The notes: a model not told the origin generated them from the sequence alone. A stretch of DNA of 12,316 nucleotides from DAIRVC01 sp036803025 (GCA_036803025.1 DAIRVC010000070.1:1-12316), one strand, 5' to 3'; numbered from the stretch's first letter, positions 1 to 7,878 are shown. Numbers and translations: made by a program.

Positions 1-516
1 GCTGGCGCCGATGATCTGCATCGCCGCGGCGAAGGCCGGCAGGTCGCCGTCGGCCTCCTGCTCCTTCATCTTGCGCACCCGGATGAACCGCCCGGGCAGC
101 AGGGTCTTCCGCTCCAGCGCCTGGCGGGACGCCTCGATCACCCAGGAGAAGTACTGCGCCGCGCTGACCTCAAGCGTGACTGCGAAATCATCCTTGAACG
201 TCATGCTGCCAGCGCGGTCGCCCAGGACGGCCCGGCGGTAATCAGCCACCTTGATGAACGCGTCTTCTTTGACCTTGGCCTGCAGCCACTCCAGGTCTTG
301 CGCGTTGGCTGGCAGGATCTCCTTGGCCTTGCGCAGCAGCTGCGGTAGCTGACGCGCCGCCTGCGCTTTGCGGTTGATCTCCTCGGGTGTGCCGTACTTG
401 GCCACCACGGCCAGGAAATCTTGAATGACCTGCATGTCCGTGTTGAGCAGTAGGGCGTTGATCGCCTCCAGCCGTGAGGCCGGGATCTTGAGCTTCTGTC
501 GCAGGGAGTCATCCAT
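1..516 (-). CDS. Unrecognised protein, N-terminal 172 residues (runs off left edge)
   Basis: An open frame runs from ATG at 516 to the left edge without a stop, so the C-terminus is missing. It begins MDDSLRQKLKIPASRLEAIN. A GAGGAG Shine-Dalgarno lies about 5 bases before the ATG, which fixes the start. The visible part is soluble, charged and mostly helical in character, with no signal peptide or membrane segment. Features seen are a Thr-Pro-Glu-Glu helix cap near residue 43, an amphipathic stretch 46-67 rich in Ala, Arg, Gln and Lys, and a basic block RFIRVRKMKEQE at 143-154. Codon choice is GC-rich like its neighbours. It starts 26 bases after the panB-like stop on the same strand, so the two are probably co-transcribed and may share a pathway. 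I do not recognise the family and assign no function. The overlapping 103-residue frame starting at 512 is Arg/Ser-rich and is a shadow of this gene. Confidence 0.85.
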   Translation of the reverse strand, partial: MDDSLRQKLKIPASRLEAINALLLNTDMQVIQDFLAVVAKYGTPEEINRKAQAARQLPQLLRKAKEILPANAQDLEWLQAKVKEDAFIKVADYRRAVLGDRAGSMTFKDDFAVTLEVSAAQYFSWVIEASRQALERKTLLPGRFIRVRKMKEQEADGDLPAFAAAMQIIGAS

Positions 517-542
517 GGGGGTCTCCTCGTGCATGCGGGCGG

Positions 543-1397
543 CTACTTGAGCAGCCGCTTCAGCTCCTCGAACTCCTCATCTGGCATCCCGAACCAGTTC
601 TCGGGTTGCGGGAAAGACCGCTGGCTGACCTCCTGGACGTACATCCGCAGCCCGTCCAGGATGACCTTCCCGGCATCGCCGAAGACCTTGGCCATGCGCG
701 GCTTGAAGCGCGGGAACAGGCCGAACATGTCGTGGTAGATAAGCAGCTGGCCGTGCGCGTGCGGCCCGGAGCCCAGGCTGATGATGAAGCAGCCGTCGGC
801 GCGCTCAGTGATGAGCTGGCACAACCGGTCCGGCACCATCTCGAGCAAGATGGCGTACGCGCCGGCCTGCTCCAGGATCTTGGCGTCTTCCACAATGCGC
901 TTGGCCTGCGCCGCGCCCTTGCCCTGGACGCGAAACCCGCCCAGGGCCGCCGCACTCTGCGGGGTCAGTCCCAGATGACCCATGGCCGGTATCCCGGCAG
1001 CGACGATCCCAGCCAGGCGGTCGGCCATCTCCCGGCCGCCCTCCAACTTGATCGCGTCGCAGGCGGCCTCGGCCATGAAGCGGCCGGCGTTGCGAATAGC
1101 GCCCTCGACGCTGGGCTGGTAGGTCATGTAGGGCATGTCACCGATCAGCCAGGCGTTCGGCGAGCCTCGCCGCACCGCCTGTGCGTGGCGGATCATGTCC
1201 TCCATCGTGACCGGCAAAGTGCTTTCGTAGCCGAGCATGGTCATGCCCAGGCTGTCGCCGACCAGGATCATGTCCATGCCCGCTTGCTCTTGGAATGTGG
1301 CTGTGGGGAAATCGTAGCAGGTCAACATCGTGATCGGCTGGCCGGCGGCGACTTTCTGGAACAGCCCCGGCAGCGTCATCTTCTTGCGTTCCGTCAT
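543..1397 (-). CDS. panB: 3-methyl-2-oxobutanoate hydroxymethyltransferase family protein (PanB-like)
   Basis: The 284-residue length is normal for PanB. The family enzyme moves a hydroxymethyl group from 5,10-methylenetetrahydrofolate to 2-oxoisovalerate, giving ketopantoate for pantothenate and CoA, in the cytoplasm as a TIM barrel. Visible motifs are LTCYDFPTA (25-33), VGDSLGM (46-52), GDMPYM (86-91), IKLEGG (116-121), MGHLGLTPQS (139-148), LGGFRVQGK (152-160), LLEMVP (184-189) and YHDMFGL (221-227). Residues expected at the metal and substrate site are present: Asp48, Asp87, Lys117, Glu119, His141 and Glu186. Odd: the usual IGIGAG...DGQ loop reads ISLGSGPHAHGQ (206-217). The start has AGGTGG upstream and lies about 40 bases after a predicted transcription start. 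There is no panC or panD nearby; the downstream partner is unrecognised. Family membership is firm. The exact substrate is less so, given the altered loop. Confidence 0.9.
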   Translation of the reverse strand: MTERKKMTLPGLFQKVAAGQPITMLTCYDFPTATFQEQAGMDMILVGDSLGMTMLGYESTLPVTMEDMIRHAQAVRRGSPNAWLIGDMPYMTYQPSVEGAIRNAGRFMAEAACDAIKLEGGREMADRLAGIVAAGIPAMGHLGLTPQSAAALGGFRVQGKGAAQAKRIVEDAKILEQAGAYAILLEMVPDRLCQLITERADGCFIISLGSGPHAHGQLLIYHDMFGLFPRFKPRMAKVFGDAGKVILDGLRMYVQEVSQRSFPQPENWFGMPDEEFEELKRLLK

Positions 1398-1445
1398 GGA
1401 CCACCTCGTGGAGTAGACGCGGGTAGGCGGAAGGCGCCCACAACG

Positions 1446-1474
1446 ATTCTAGGTCAACGGCAGGCGTGTCACAA
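1446..1474 (-). promoter_or_regulatory. Candidate sigma70-type promoter for the panB-like gene
   Basis: Reading on the minus strand, TTGTGA (1474-1469) and TAGAAT (1451-1446) are separated by exactly 17 bases. Transcription would begin near 1438-1440, leaving a leader of about 40 bases that contains the AGGTGG Shine-Dalgarno of the panB-like gene. The -10 matches the consensus at 5 of 6 positions and the -35 at 4 of 6. The 210 bases between the lipoprotein stop and the panB-like start (1398-1607) hold this promoter and an inverted repeat. I see no gene or clear terminator in that gap. Confidence 0.5.
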
Positions 1475-1479
1475 GTGAC
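1468..1479. repeat. Short inverted repeat overlapping the panB-like -35 box, possible operator
   Basis: GTCAC-AA-GTGAC is a perfect pair of 5-base arms around two bases. It lies directly over the proposed -35 hexamer (1469-1474), where a dimeric regulator could block RNA polymerase. The arms are short, and no second copy was noticed elsewhere in the window, so chance is a real alternative. Confidence 0.25.
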
Positions 1480-1607
1480 GACCCTCCGGGCTTGGCCGCC
1501 TTACGCAGGAATGGAGAGCAGTTCCGCGAAGGCGGTCAGTGAGGGCAACGAGTGGGCCGGGTGGTGCGTCCGCTCGGGCGCCAGCCTGCCTTCGAACCGG
1601 GAAACGG

Positions 1608-2495
1608 CTAGGGGGTCTCGAGGCTCTCGAGCATCCCTTCTACCAGCGGCTGGAAGGCGTCCCACTCGCCGGGCGGGGCGAAGGCGATGGCGGCGATCAT
1701 CGAGCCGTCCTGGGCGACCAGGATGCGCAGGTCGCGACTGCCGACGGTCGGATCGTCGGCGTGGCCGCCGACGCCGGTCCACTTGCCGGTCTGCAGCGGG
1801 CGTGAGGGGCCGACGCGCACGTCGGTGCGCAGCGCGAACTGGGCGTAGCCTTCGGCGACGGTCGCGCCGTCGAGGCCGAAATCCTGGGCGCGCGACGGCC
1901 CGGAGGCGAACAGCACGATCAGGCGGGCACTGGAGGGGATGGGCTCCTCTGTCAGCGCCGACTCGAAGGCGGCCACGCGTATCTCGCCGGGTCCCCCGCC
2001 GGCGGCCCAACCGTCGGGGACAAGCATGCGCAGCGTGCCATCGGGGGATTCGACGCTCGTGGTCAGATCGATATCGTAGCTGACAGGTACCGGCGTCGGC
2101 AGCGAGCCCAGGAAGACGGTCGTCTGCACGCCATTGACGATGAAGGCATAGGCACCATCAGTATCGAACGTCCCCAGGCGTACGAGCTCCACGTGTTCAA
2201 CTGCTGCCTGGGCGCATGATTGAGCGACAGGCCGCCGGGTCGTGATGGTGATGTTGATCGCGTTGTCGGCCCGGGTCTGGGTGACCTGGTCGATCTCGGT
2301 GCAGCTATCCGGGAAATCGCCGGTCACCGTCAGGTCGATCTCCGCAGGCAGGGAGGTGATCAACGGCGCCTCGACCTGGCGCACATCGAACGATCCATAC
2401 AGGTACTCGGTGCCGGGCTCGGCTTGCTGGCAGGCGGCCAGAGCGATGGTCGCGGCAAGGAGCAGCGCGGCCGGCTTGCGCACGGTCAGGGTCAT
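1608..2495 (-). CDS. Secreted lipoprotein of unknown function, two-domain
   Basis: A 295-residue protein with a lipoprotein signal peptide: MTLTVRK, a hydrophobic stretch 8-21, and the lipobox LAAC with Cys22 as the lipidated residue. The mature protein should be anchored on the outer face of the membrane. Residues about 31-130 form a beta-rich domain with Cys65 (in PDSCTEID) and Cys94 (in QSCAQA), which could form a disulfide, and an ending FIVNGVQTTVFL. A Pro-rich linker near 132-138 leads to a second domain, about 145-295, of mixed strands and helices. I chose the ATG at 2495, not the in-frame ATG at 2525. The later start puts the lipobox at a normal distance and has GGAG 10 bases upstream, and the proposed -10 box ends only 3 bases before the earlier ATG. 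A GTG at 2504 is a second alternative. No catalytic motif is visible; a binding or stress-related role would be a guess. Confidence 0.85.
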   Translation of the reverse strand: MTLTVRKPAALLLAATIALAACQQAEPGTEYLYGSFDVRQVEAPLITSLPAEIDLTVTGDFPDSCTEIDQVTQTRADNAINITITTRRPVAQSCAQAAVEHVELVRLGTFDTDGAYAFIVNGVQTTVFLGSLPTPVPVSYDIDLTTSVESPDGTLRMLVPDGWAAGGGPGEIRVAAFESALTEEPIPSSARLIVLFASGPSRAQDFGLDGATVAEGYAQFALRTDVRVGPSRPLQTGKWTGVGGHADDPTVGSRDLRILVAQDGSMIAAIAFAPPGEWDAFQPLVEGMLESLETP

Positions 2496-2528
2496 ACGTC
2501 TCACACTCCGATCGCAAGGGCTCATCCG

Positions 2529-2534
2529 ATTCTA
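2529..2534 (-). promoter_or_regulatory. Candidate -10 box for the lipoprotein gene
   Basis: On the minus strand the sequence reads GTTAGAATCGG, with TAGAAT at 2534-2529. Transcription would start near 2521-2523, about 27 bases before the ATG at 2495. No convincing -35 hexamer lies 16-18 bases upstream. The TAGAATCG octamer also occurs before the panB-like gene and before tlyA. The site sits in the 71-base gap after the isopentenyl phosphate kinase gene. Confidence 0.4.
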
Positions 2535-2566
2535 ACAGCTTCAGCGTGCCGCCTGCCGAGGGGCGC

Positions 2567-3364
2567 TCATCTCGGCGGCGAGCCGGCCAACAGGCGTGTA
2601 CCCGGGGATTCGCCCGACAATGCGGCCTGAAGCCCTCCGGGCTGCTCGGCGGAAAAGATCAGGGCCTCCATTTGCGGGAGCGCCTCGACCAGGTCGAGAG
2701 CCTGGCGGACTTTGTCACCCATGCCGCCGGTCACATCCGGCGCCGCCGCGGCGCCGACCCGCACCGCAGCCAGGTCAGTGCGCGTTAGAGTTGCCATCAG
2801 GCGGGAGTTGGCCGGGAAGTCGGCGAACACGCCCGCCTCGATTCCGGCCAGCAGCAGACGCTCAGGCTGCAGACGGGGGGCCAGGTAGGCGAAGACCCGC
2901 TCGGTCGAGAGGATCGTCGTCCCGCGCACACGATCGAAGGCGACGTCCCCGGCCACCACCGGGATCAGCCCCTCGCGCAGGGCACGGTCGATCGGCTCGA
3001 TTGCCAGGGAGATCAGGGCGCCGTCCTCCGCTACTGCAGACGCCGAAGGGGGAAACCCCATCGCCGGCAGCCCGGCCTGGCGCAGCTCGTCGACGACCAA
3101 TCGGTGCAGCCGATTGGCGACGGCCCAGACCTCGGCGAATCCGGCCCACTCGGCCGGCGTCCCGGCGCCCTGGTGTGTGCCGAAACGAGAGGCGGCGCTG
3201 TGCCCGAAGGAACCCGAACCGTGGCCGATCAGCAGCCGCAGGTCCGGTCTCTGCGCCAATGCCTGCCGGATCTCGATTGCCAGGCGGCGCAGGACGTCCA
3301 CGCGCGCGGTCTCCGGGCTGTCCTTGTCGGTGATCAGGGAACCGCCGAGTTTCAAGAAGATCAT
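2567..3364 (-). CDS. Isopentenyl phosphate kinase (IPK)
   Basis: The 265-residue length matches the family. IPK phosphorylates isopentenyl phosphate to isopentenyl diphosphate with ATP, the last step of the alternative mevalonate pathway first seen in archaea and also present in Chloroflexota. The amino acid kinase fold shows LKLGGSLITDK (4-14; Lys5 and Lys14 for phosphate contact), GHGSGSFGHSAA (47-58; His55 matches the substrate-phosphate histidine that separates IPK from other kinases of the fold), VVAGDVAFD (136-144), TILSTERVFAYLA (150-162) and DVTGGMGDK (210-218). The start overlaps the mevalonate kinase stop as ATGA, with a weak AGGT upstream, so translation is likely coupled. The much longer frame reaching 3700 only adds Arg/Pro-rich sequence antisense to real coding and was not used. 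The function call is strong, but the fold alone could also suggest a glutamate kinase-like enzyme. Confidence 0.93.
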   Translation of the reverse strand: MIFLKLGGSLITDKDSPETARVDVLRRLAIEIRQALAQRPDLRLLIGHGSGSFGHSAASRFGTHQGAGTPAEWAGFAEVWAVANRLHRLVVDELRQAGLPAMGFPPSASAVAEDGALISLAIEPIDRALREGLIPVVAGDVAFDRVRGTTILSTERVFAYLAPRLQPERLLLAGIEAGVFADFPANSRLMATLTRTDLAAVRVGAAAAPDVTGGMGDKVRQALDLVEALPQMEALIFSAEQPGGLQAALSGESPGTRLLAGSPPR

Positions 3365-4299
3365 GGGCCGACCTGTAGGTGGATGGTCTGCACCGCGCCG
3401 GCCCGCTGCAGGGCGAGCTCGATGTCCGCAAGATGTCGGGGGTCCGCGGCGGCGATGATATTGCCGCCCAGGCCGGCGCCGGACAGCTTGGCGCCGGCGG
3501 CGCCGGCGCTTCGGGCGGCCTCCACCAGGCGATCGAGTGCCGGCGTCGACACACCCAGGCGCGCCAGCAAGGCGTGGTTCTGGTCCATCAGCGCGCCGAG
3601 TGTGCCCAGTTCGGCTGCTTCCAACGCGGGGCGGGCCTCGACGACCAGGTCGGAAATGGAGTCCAACACTGATTCGACCGCGTCGCGATCCGCCCGCCAT
3701 CGTTCCCGCACCTGGGTGACCGCCGCGGCGGTGGGGGAGGGCCGGTCGGATACCGCAACCACCAGGTCCAGCGGGCGGCCGACCCGGATCGATTCGCCAG
3801 GATGGCCGCGGCGGAAGTAGACCGGCTGCTCGAAAGCAATGACCGTGTTGTCGATCCCCGAGGGGGTCCCGTGATGCAGCTTTTCGACCTCGAAGGCCAG
3901 CGCCGAGACCCGCTCGTTGGTGAGGGGCTTCTTCCAGTGCGCGCCGAGCGCGCGCAGCAGGGCGATCGACACGGCCGCACCCGAACCCAGACCGGAGGCC
4001 ACCGGGATCGTCGATGTGATGCGAATGCGCGCCGCCGGAAGCGGCTTGGGCTGGATCTCCTCCAGCGCCAACCTGACGGCGAGGGCCAGGGGGTCGTCGG
4101 CTGCGGCTTCGTGAAGCCAGACCTGGCGCCCGACGTTCGGGGCTTCGATGAGGATCCTGCCCGGCGGCTCGCCTGGCAGGTCGTCCACTTGCGCCTGAGC
4201 GTGTACCTGTCGGACGGGGATGGCAATGGCCGGGCGGCCGTACACGACGGCGTGTTCGCCGAAAAGGATGACCTTGCCCGGGGCGGTAGCAGTCGTCAT
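3361..4299 (-). CDS. mvk: Mevalonate kinase (GHMP family)
   Basis: A 312-residue GHMP kinase that phosphorylates mevalonate to 5-phosphomevalonate in the cytoplasm. Visible motifs are APGKVILFGEHAVVYGRPA (6-24), the ATP loop IPVASGLGSGAAVS (98-111), a Glu138-Lys-Leu-His-His segment followed by GTPSGIDN (144-151) with Asp150 as the likely catalytic base, and KLSGAGLGGNII (271-282). The HAVVYG signature separates mevalonate kinase from homoserine kinase and from the diphosphomevalonate decarboxylases. Odd: the ATP loop has Gly107 where GLGSSA is usual. The ATG at 4299 overlaps the UbiA-like stop as ATGA, and the gene's own TGA overlaps the IPK start the same way, giving a coupled three-gene operon. 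The 824-residue frame extending to 5835 is this gene plus antisense sequence. No HMG-CoA reductase, phosphomevalonate kinase or decarboxylase lies in the window. Confidence 0.95.
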   Translation of the reverse strand: MTTATAPGKVILFGEHAVVYGRPAIAIPVRQVHAQAQVDDLPGEPPGRILIEAPNVGRQVWLHEAAADDPLALAVRLALEEIQPKPLPAARIRITSTIPVASGLGSGAAVSIALLRALGAHWKKPLTNERVSALAFEVEKLHHGTPSGIDNTVIAFEQPVYFRRGHPGESIRVGRPLDLVVAVSDRPSPTAAAVTQVRERWRADRDAVESVLDSISDLVVEARPALEAAELGTLGALMDQNHALLARLGVSTPALDRLVEAARSAGAAGAKLSGAGLGGNIIAAADPRHLADIELALQRAGAVQTIHLQVGP

Positions 4300-5168
4300 T
4301 GCCCGAGGTAGAGGATGGCGACGACGGCCAGACCCCACAGCAGGATGGTCAGCAGAAGCGGGCGATCGGTCAACAGGAGTTCTTCGGGGGCCCCGCCGGC
4401 GCCCTCGATGTTGATAAGGTGCAGATAGCGAAAGATTGCGTAGACCACGAAGGGGATGGTCAGCATCATCGCGTGGTTGGCGGGCAGGTTGGGCGCGAAG
4501 AACGTGTACAACGAGTAGGCCATCAGGGTCGTGGACGAGACGATGACGATGAACTGGTCGAGCAAGGGGACGCTGTAGCCGTCGAGCACGCGGCGGTGGT
4601 TGTTGGCGTCCCCGGCGAGCAGGACGAGCTCGGCCCGCCGCTTGCCGAAACCCAGGAACAGCGCCAGAAGCGTCATGCACACGTACAGCCAGGGCGAGAA
4701 GCGTTCGACCGTCAGCAACACCACGCCGGCACCGACGCGCAGGAGGAAGCCGGAGGCGACCAGCAGGACATCGATGATGGGGACGTGCTTCAACCAGAAC
4801 GAGTAGAGCAGGTTCGTGGCGATGTACGTCAGAACGATGAGGGCGAAGCGCAGATCGAGGGCGAAGCTGCCGGACAGGGTGATCCCCGTCAGGATGATCG
4901 CGGCCACGATCGCCGTGCGAGGGGCGAGGCTCCCGGCCGCCAGCGGGCGCAGCCGCTTGGTCGGGTGCTGGCGATCCTGCGGCAGATCGACCAGGTCGTT
5001 GATGATGTAGACCAGACCGGAGGCCAGGCACATCAGCGCGAACCCGGATACGGTGCGCAGCAAGGGCACGGGGCTGAGCAGCTGCCGGTCGAAGACCAAT
5101 GCGGCGAAGAGGAAACCGTTCTTCGCCCATTGGCGCGGCCGCATCGTCTTGAGAAGCTGGGCGAGCAT
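4296..5168 (-). CDS. UbiA-family prenyltransferase, polyprenyl-phosphate phosphoribosyltransferase-like
   Basis: A 290-residue polytopic membrane protein with about eight or nine hydrophobic segments. The N-terminus MRPRQWAKNGFLFAALVF (9-26), first Asp-rich motif NDLVDLPQDRQHPTKRLRP (57-75) and second motif KHVPIIDVLLVASGFLLR (127-144), followed by SPW (158-160) and FLGFGKRRAEL (171-181), match the subgroup that makes 5-phosphoribosyl-1-phosphoryl decaprenol from PRPP and decaprenyl phosphate in actinobacteria. The DRxHPxKxxRP pattern argues against menaquinone, heme or 4-hydroxybenzoate prenyltransferases. It is first in an operon with mevalonate kinase and IPK. The ATG at 5168 lies 8 bases after a -10 box and has no Shine-Dalgarno, so the mRNA is predicted to be leaderless. 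Family is sure; the acceptor lipid and the final pentose product are inferred. Confidence 0.88.
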   Translation of the reverse strand: MLAQLLKTMRPRQWAKNGFLFAALVFDRQLLSPVPLLRTVSGFALMCLASGLVYIINDLVDLPQDRQHPTKRLRPLAAGSLAPRTAIVAAIILTGITLSGSFALDLRFALIVLTYIATNLLYSFWLKHVPIIDVLLVASGFLLRVGAGVVLLTVERFSPWLYVCMTLLALFLGFGKRRAELVLLAGDANNHRRVLDGYSVPLLDQFIVIVSSTTLMAYSLYTFFAPNLPANHAMMLTIPFVVYAIFRYLHLINIEGAGGAPEELLLTDRPLLLTILLWGLAVVAILYLGQ

Positions 5169-5176
5169 AGCCGCGG

Positions 5177-5205
5177 ATGATAGCAGGAAGCCGGGGGACG
5201 GGCAA
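5177..5205 (-). promoter_or_regulatory. Promoter of the ubiA-like/mvk/IPK operon, predicted leaderless
   Basis: On the minus strand TTGCCC (5205-5200), a 17-base spacer and TATCAT (5182-5177) are followed after 8 bases by the ATG at 5168. The spacing is ideal for a sigma70-type promoter and puts the transcription start at or next to the A of the start codon. No Shine-Dalgarno is present in the bases before the ATG. The element shares the 80-base divergent region with the tlyA promoter. Confidence 0.5.
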
Positions 5206-5236
5206 GGGAGTGTGGCGTCGCGCGAACCAAGCTGTG

Positions 5237-5242
5237 TAGAAT
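5237..5242 (+). promoter_or_regulatory. Candidate -10 box for tlyA, predicted leaderless
   Basis: TAGAAT, followed by CGG, ends 6 bases before the GTG start at 5249, so transcription should begin at the start codon. The -35 region is GC-rich and shows no good hexamer. No Shine-Dalgarno is present at a usable distance. Confidence 0.42.
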
Positions 5243-5248
5243 CGGGGT

Positions 5249-6037
5249 GTGTCCAAGAAGCAGCGCGTCGACGTCCTGCTGGTGAAACGCGGCCTGGTCG
5301 AGAGCCGCGCCCTGGCGCAGCGACTGGTCATGGCCGGCGCCGTGCGCGTGTCCGGTGACCTGGTCGCCAAGCCTTCGGCGCAGGTGCCGGCCGAAGCGGA
5401 CATCACGGTCGAAGGCGGCCGACGATACGTGTCTCGCGGCGGGGAGAAGCTCGCGGCCGCGTTGGCGGCTTTCCCCGTACCTGTCGAAGGGCGGGTCTGC
5501 GTCGATGTCGGCGCCTCGACCGGCGGCTTCACCGACTGCCTGCTGCAGGCGGGGGCGGCGCGGGTGTACGCCGTCGACGTCGGCCAGGGCATCCTGCACT
5601 GGAAGCTGCGCGGGGATCCTCGAGTGGTCGTGATGGAAGGACAGAACGCGCGCCATCTGGCCGGCTTGCCGGAGCCCATCGGGCTGGGGACGGTGGACGC
5701 CTCCTTCATCTCCCTGCGGATTCTGCTGCCGGTTGTGGTCGCCTGGATGGAGCCGGACGCCGACCTGGTGGCGCTGGTCAAGCCGCAGTTCGAGGCCGGC
5801 CGACGGCTGGTCGGACGGGGCGGCGTGGTGCGCAAGCCGGAGATTCACCGCCAGGTGTTGAGCGAGGTCCTGGCCGCGGCGCAGGCTGCAAACCTGCCGC
5901 CCGCCGGTCTCATTCGGTCGCCGCTGATCGGTCCGAAAGGCAATGTCGAGTTTCTGCTGTGGTGCCGGCGAGGCGGGCCGGAAGTGGCCCACGCGGCGCT
6001 GATCGAAGCGGCCGCGCCCGCGCCGGTTGAGGAATAG
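5249..6037 (+). CDS. tlyA: TlyA-family rRNA 2'-O-methyltransferase
   Basis: A 262-residue protein with an N-terminal S4 RNA-binding domain (about 6-60, RVDVLLVKRGLVESR onward) joined to an FtsJ-like SAM methyltransferase domain. The SAM site is VCVDVGASTGGFTDCLL (83-99). The catalytic tetrad of the family is visible as Lys67 (SRGGEKL), Asp150 (VDASFISL), Lys178 (LVKPQFE) and Glu234 (GNVEFLL). Known TlyA enzymes methylate 16S and 23S rRNA riboses, which in mycobacteria creates capreomycin sensitivity. Family members have also been called hemolysins, a label the sequence does not support. The start is GTG at 5249, giving MSKKQRVDVLLV, 6 bases after a -10 box and without a Shine-Dalgarno. lepA follows after 35 bases with its own -10 box, so both are translation-related housekeeping genes in tandem. 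Confidence 0.93.
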   Translation: MSKKQRVDVLLVKRGLVESRALAQRLVMAGAVRVSGDLVAKPSAQVPAEADITVEGGRRYVSRGGEKLAAALAAFPVPVEGRVCVDVGASTGGFTDCLLQAGAARVYAVDVGQGILHWKLRGDPRVVVMEGQNARHLAGLPEPIGLGTVDASFISLRILLPVVVAWMEPDADLVALVKPQFEAGRRLVGRGGVVRKPEIHRQVLSEVLAAAQAANLPPAGLIRSPLIGPKGNVEFLLWCRRGGPEVAHAALIEAAAPAPVEE

Positions 6038-6047
6038 CCGGGTGGGG

Positions 6048-6053
6048 TATACT
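6048..6053 (+). promoter_or_regulatory. Candidate -10 box for lepA
   Basis: TATACT lies 19 bases before the lepA ATG, predicting a very short leader of about 12 bases that contains no Shine-Dalgarno. A TTGAGG at 6027-6032 is a possible -35 hexamer, but the spacer is only 15 bases and it overlaps the tlyA stop region, so read-through from tlyA may also contribute. Confidence 0.35.
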
Positions 6054-6072
6054 TCCCGCGGCCAACCACCTC

Positions 6073-7878
<1,806 letters not shown>

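Noticed and set aside
606..1478. Plus-strand 290-residue frame opposite the panB-like gene
   Set aside because: It mirrors the third-position GC of panB, has no motif or ribosome site, and its composition is typical of an antisense shadow.
3485..3510. GGCGCCGGC-type short repeats
   Set aside because: They encode the Ala/Gly-rich segment of mevalonate kinase just before the KLSGAGLGG motif; it is coding low complexity, not a separate element.
2567..3700. A 377-residue version of IPK
   Set aside because: The extra N-terminus overlaps mevalonate kinase out of frame and is Arg/Gly-rich. The ATG at 3364 starts directly at the kinase motif and overlaps the mevalonate kinase stop.
4299..5180. Plus-strand 293-residue frame opposite the ubiA-like gene
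   Set aside because: It is rich in Gln, Asp, Gly and Glu, as expected for the antisense of a membrane protein, with no family motif. The minus-strand UbiA motifs are unambiguous.
3361..5835. A single 824-residue minus-strand frame through mevalonate kinase and far upstream
   Set aside because: Only the last 312 residues are mevalonate kinase. The upstream part is antisense to tlyA and out of frame with the UbiA-like gene, with Arg/Pro/Ser-rich composition.
5249..6037. Hemolysin role for the TlyA protein
   Set aside because: The complete K-D-K-E methyltransferase tetrad, SAM motif and S4 domain point to rRNA methylation. Nothing in the sequence suggests a secreted or pore-forming toxin.
6023..6041. 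Hairpin CCGGTT/AGCCGG around the tlyA stop
   Set aside because: Six pairs including a G-T wobble, no T-run, and an overlap with a possible -35 hexamer; this is expected by chance at this GC level.
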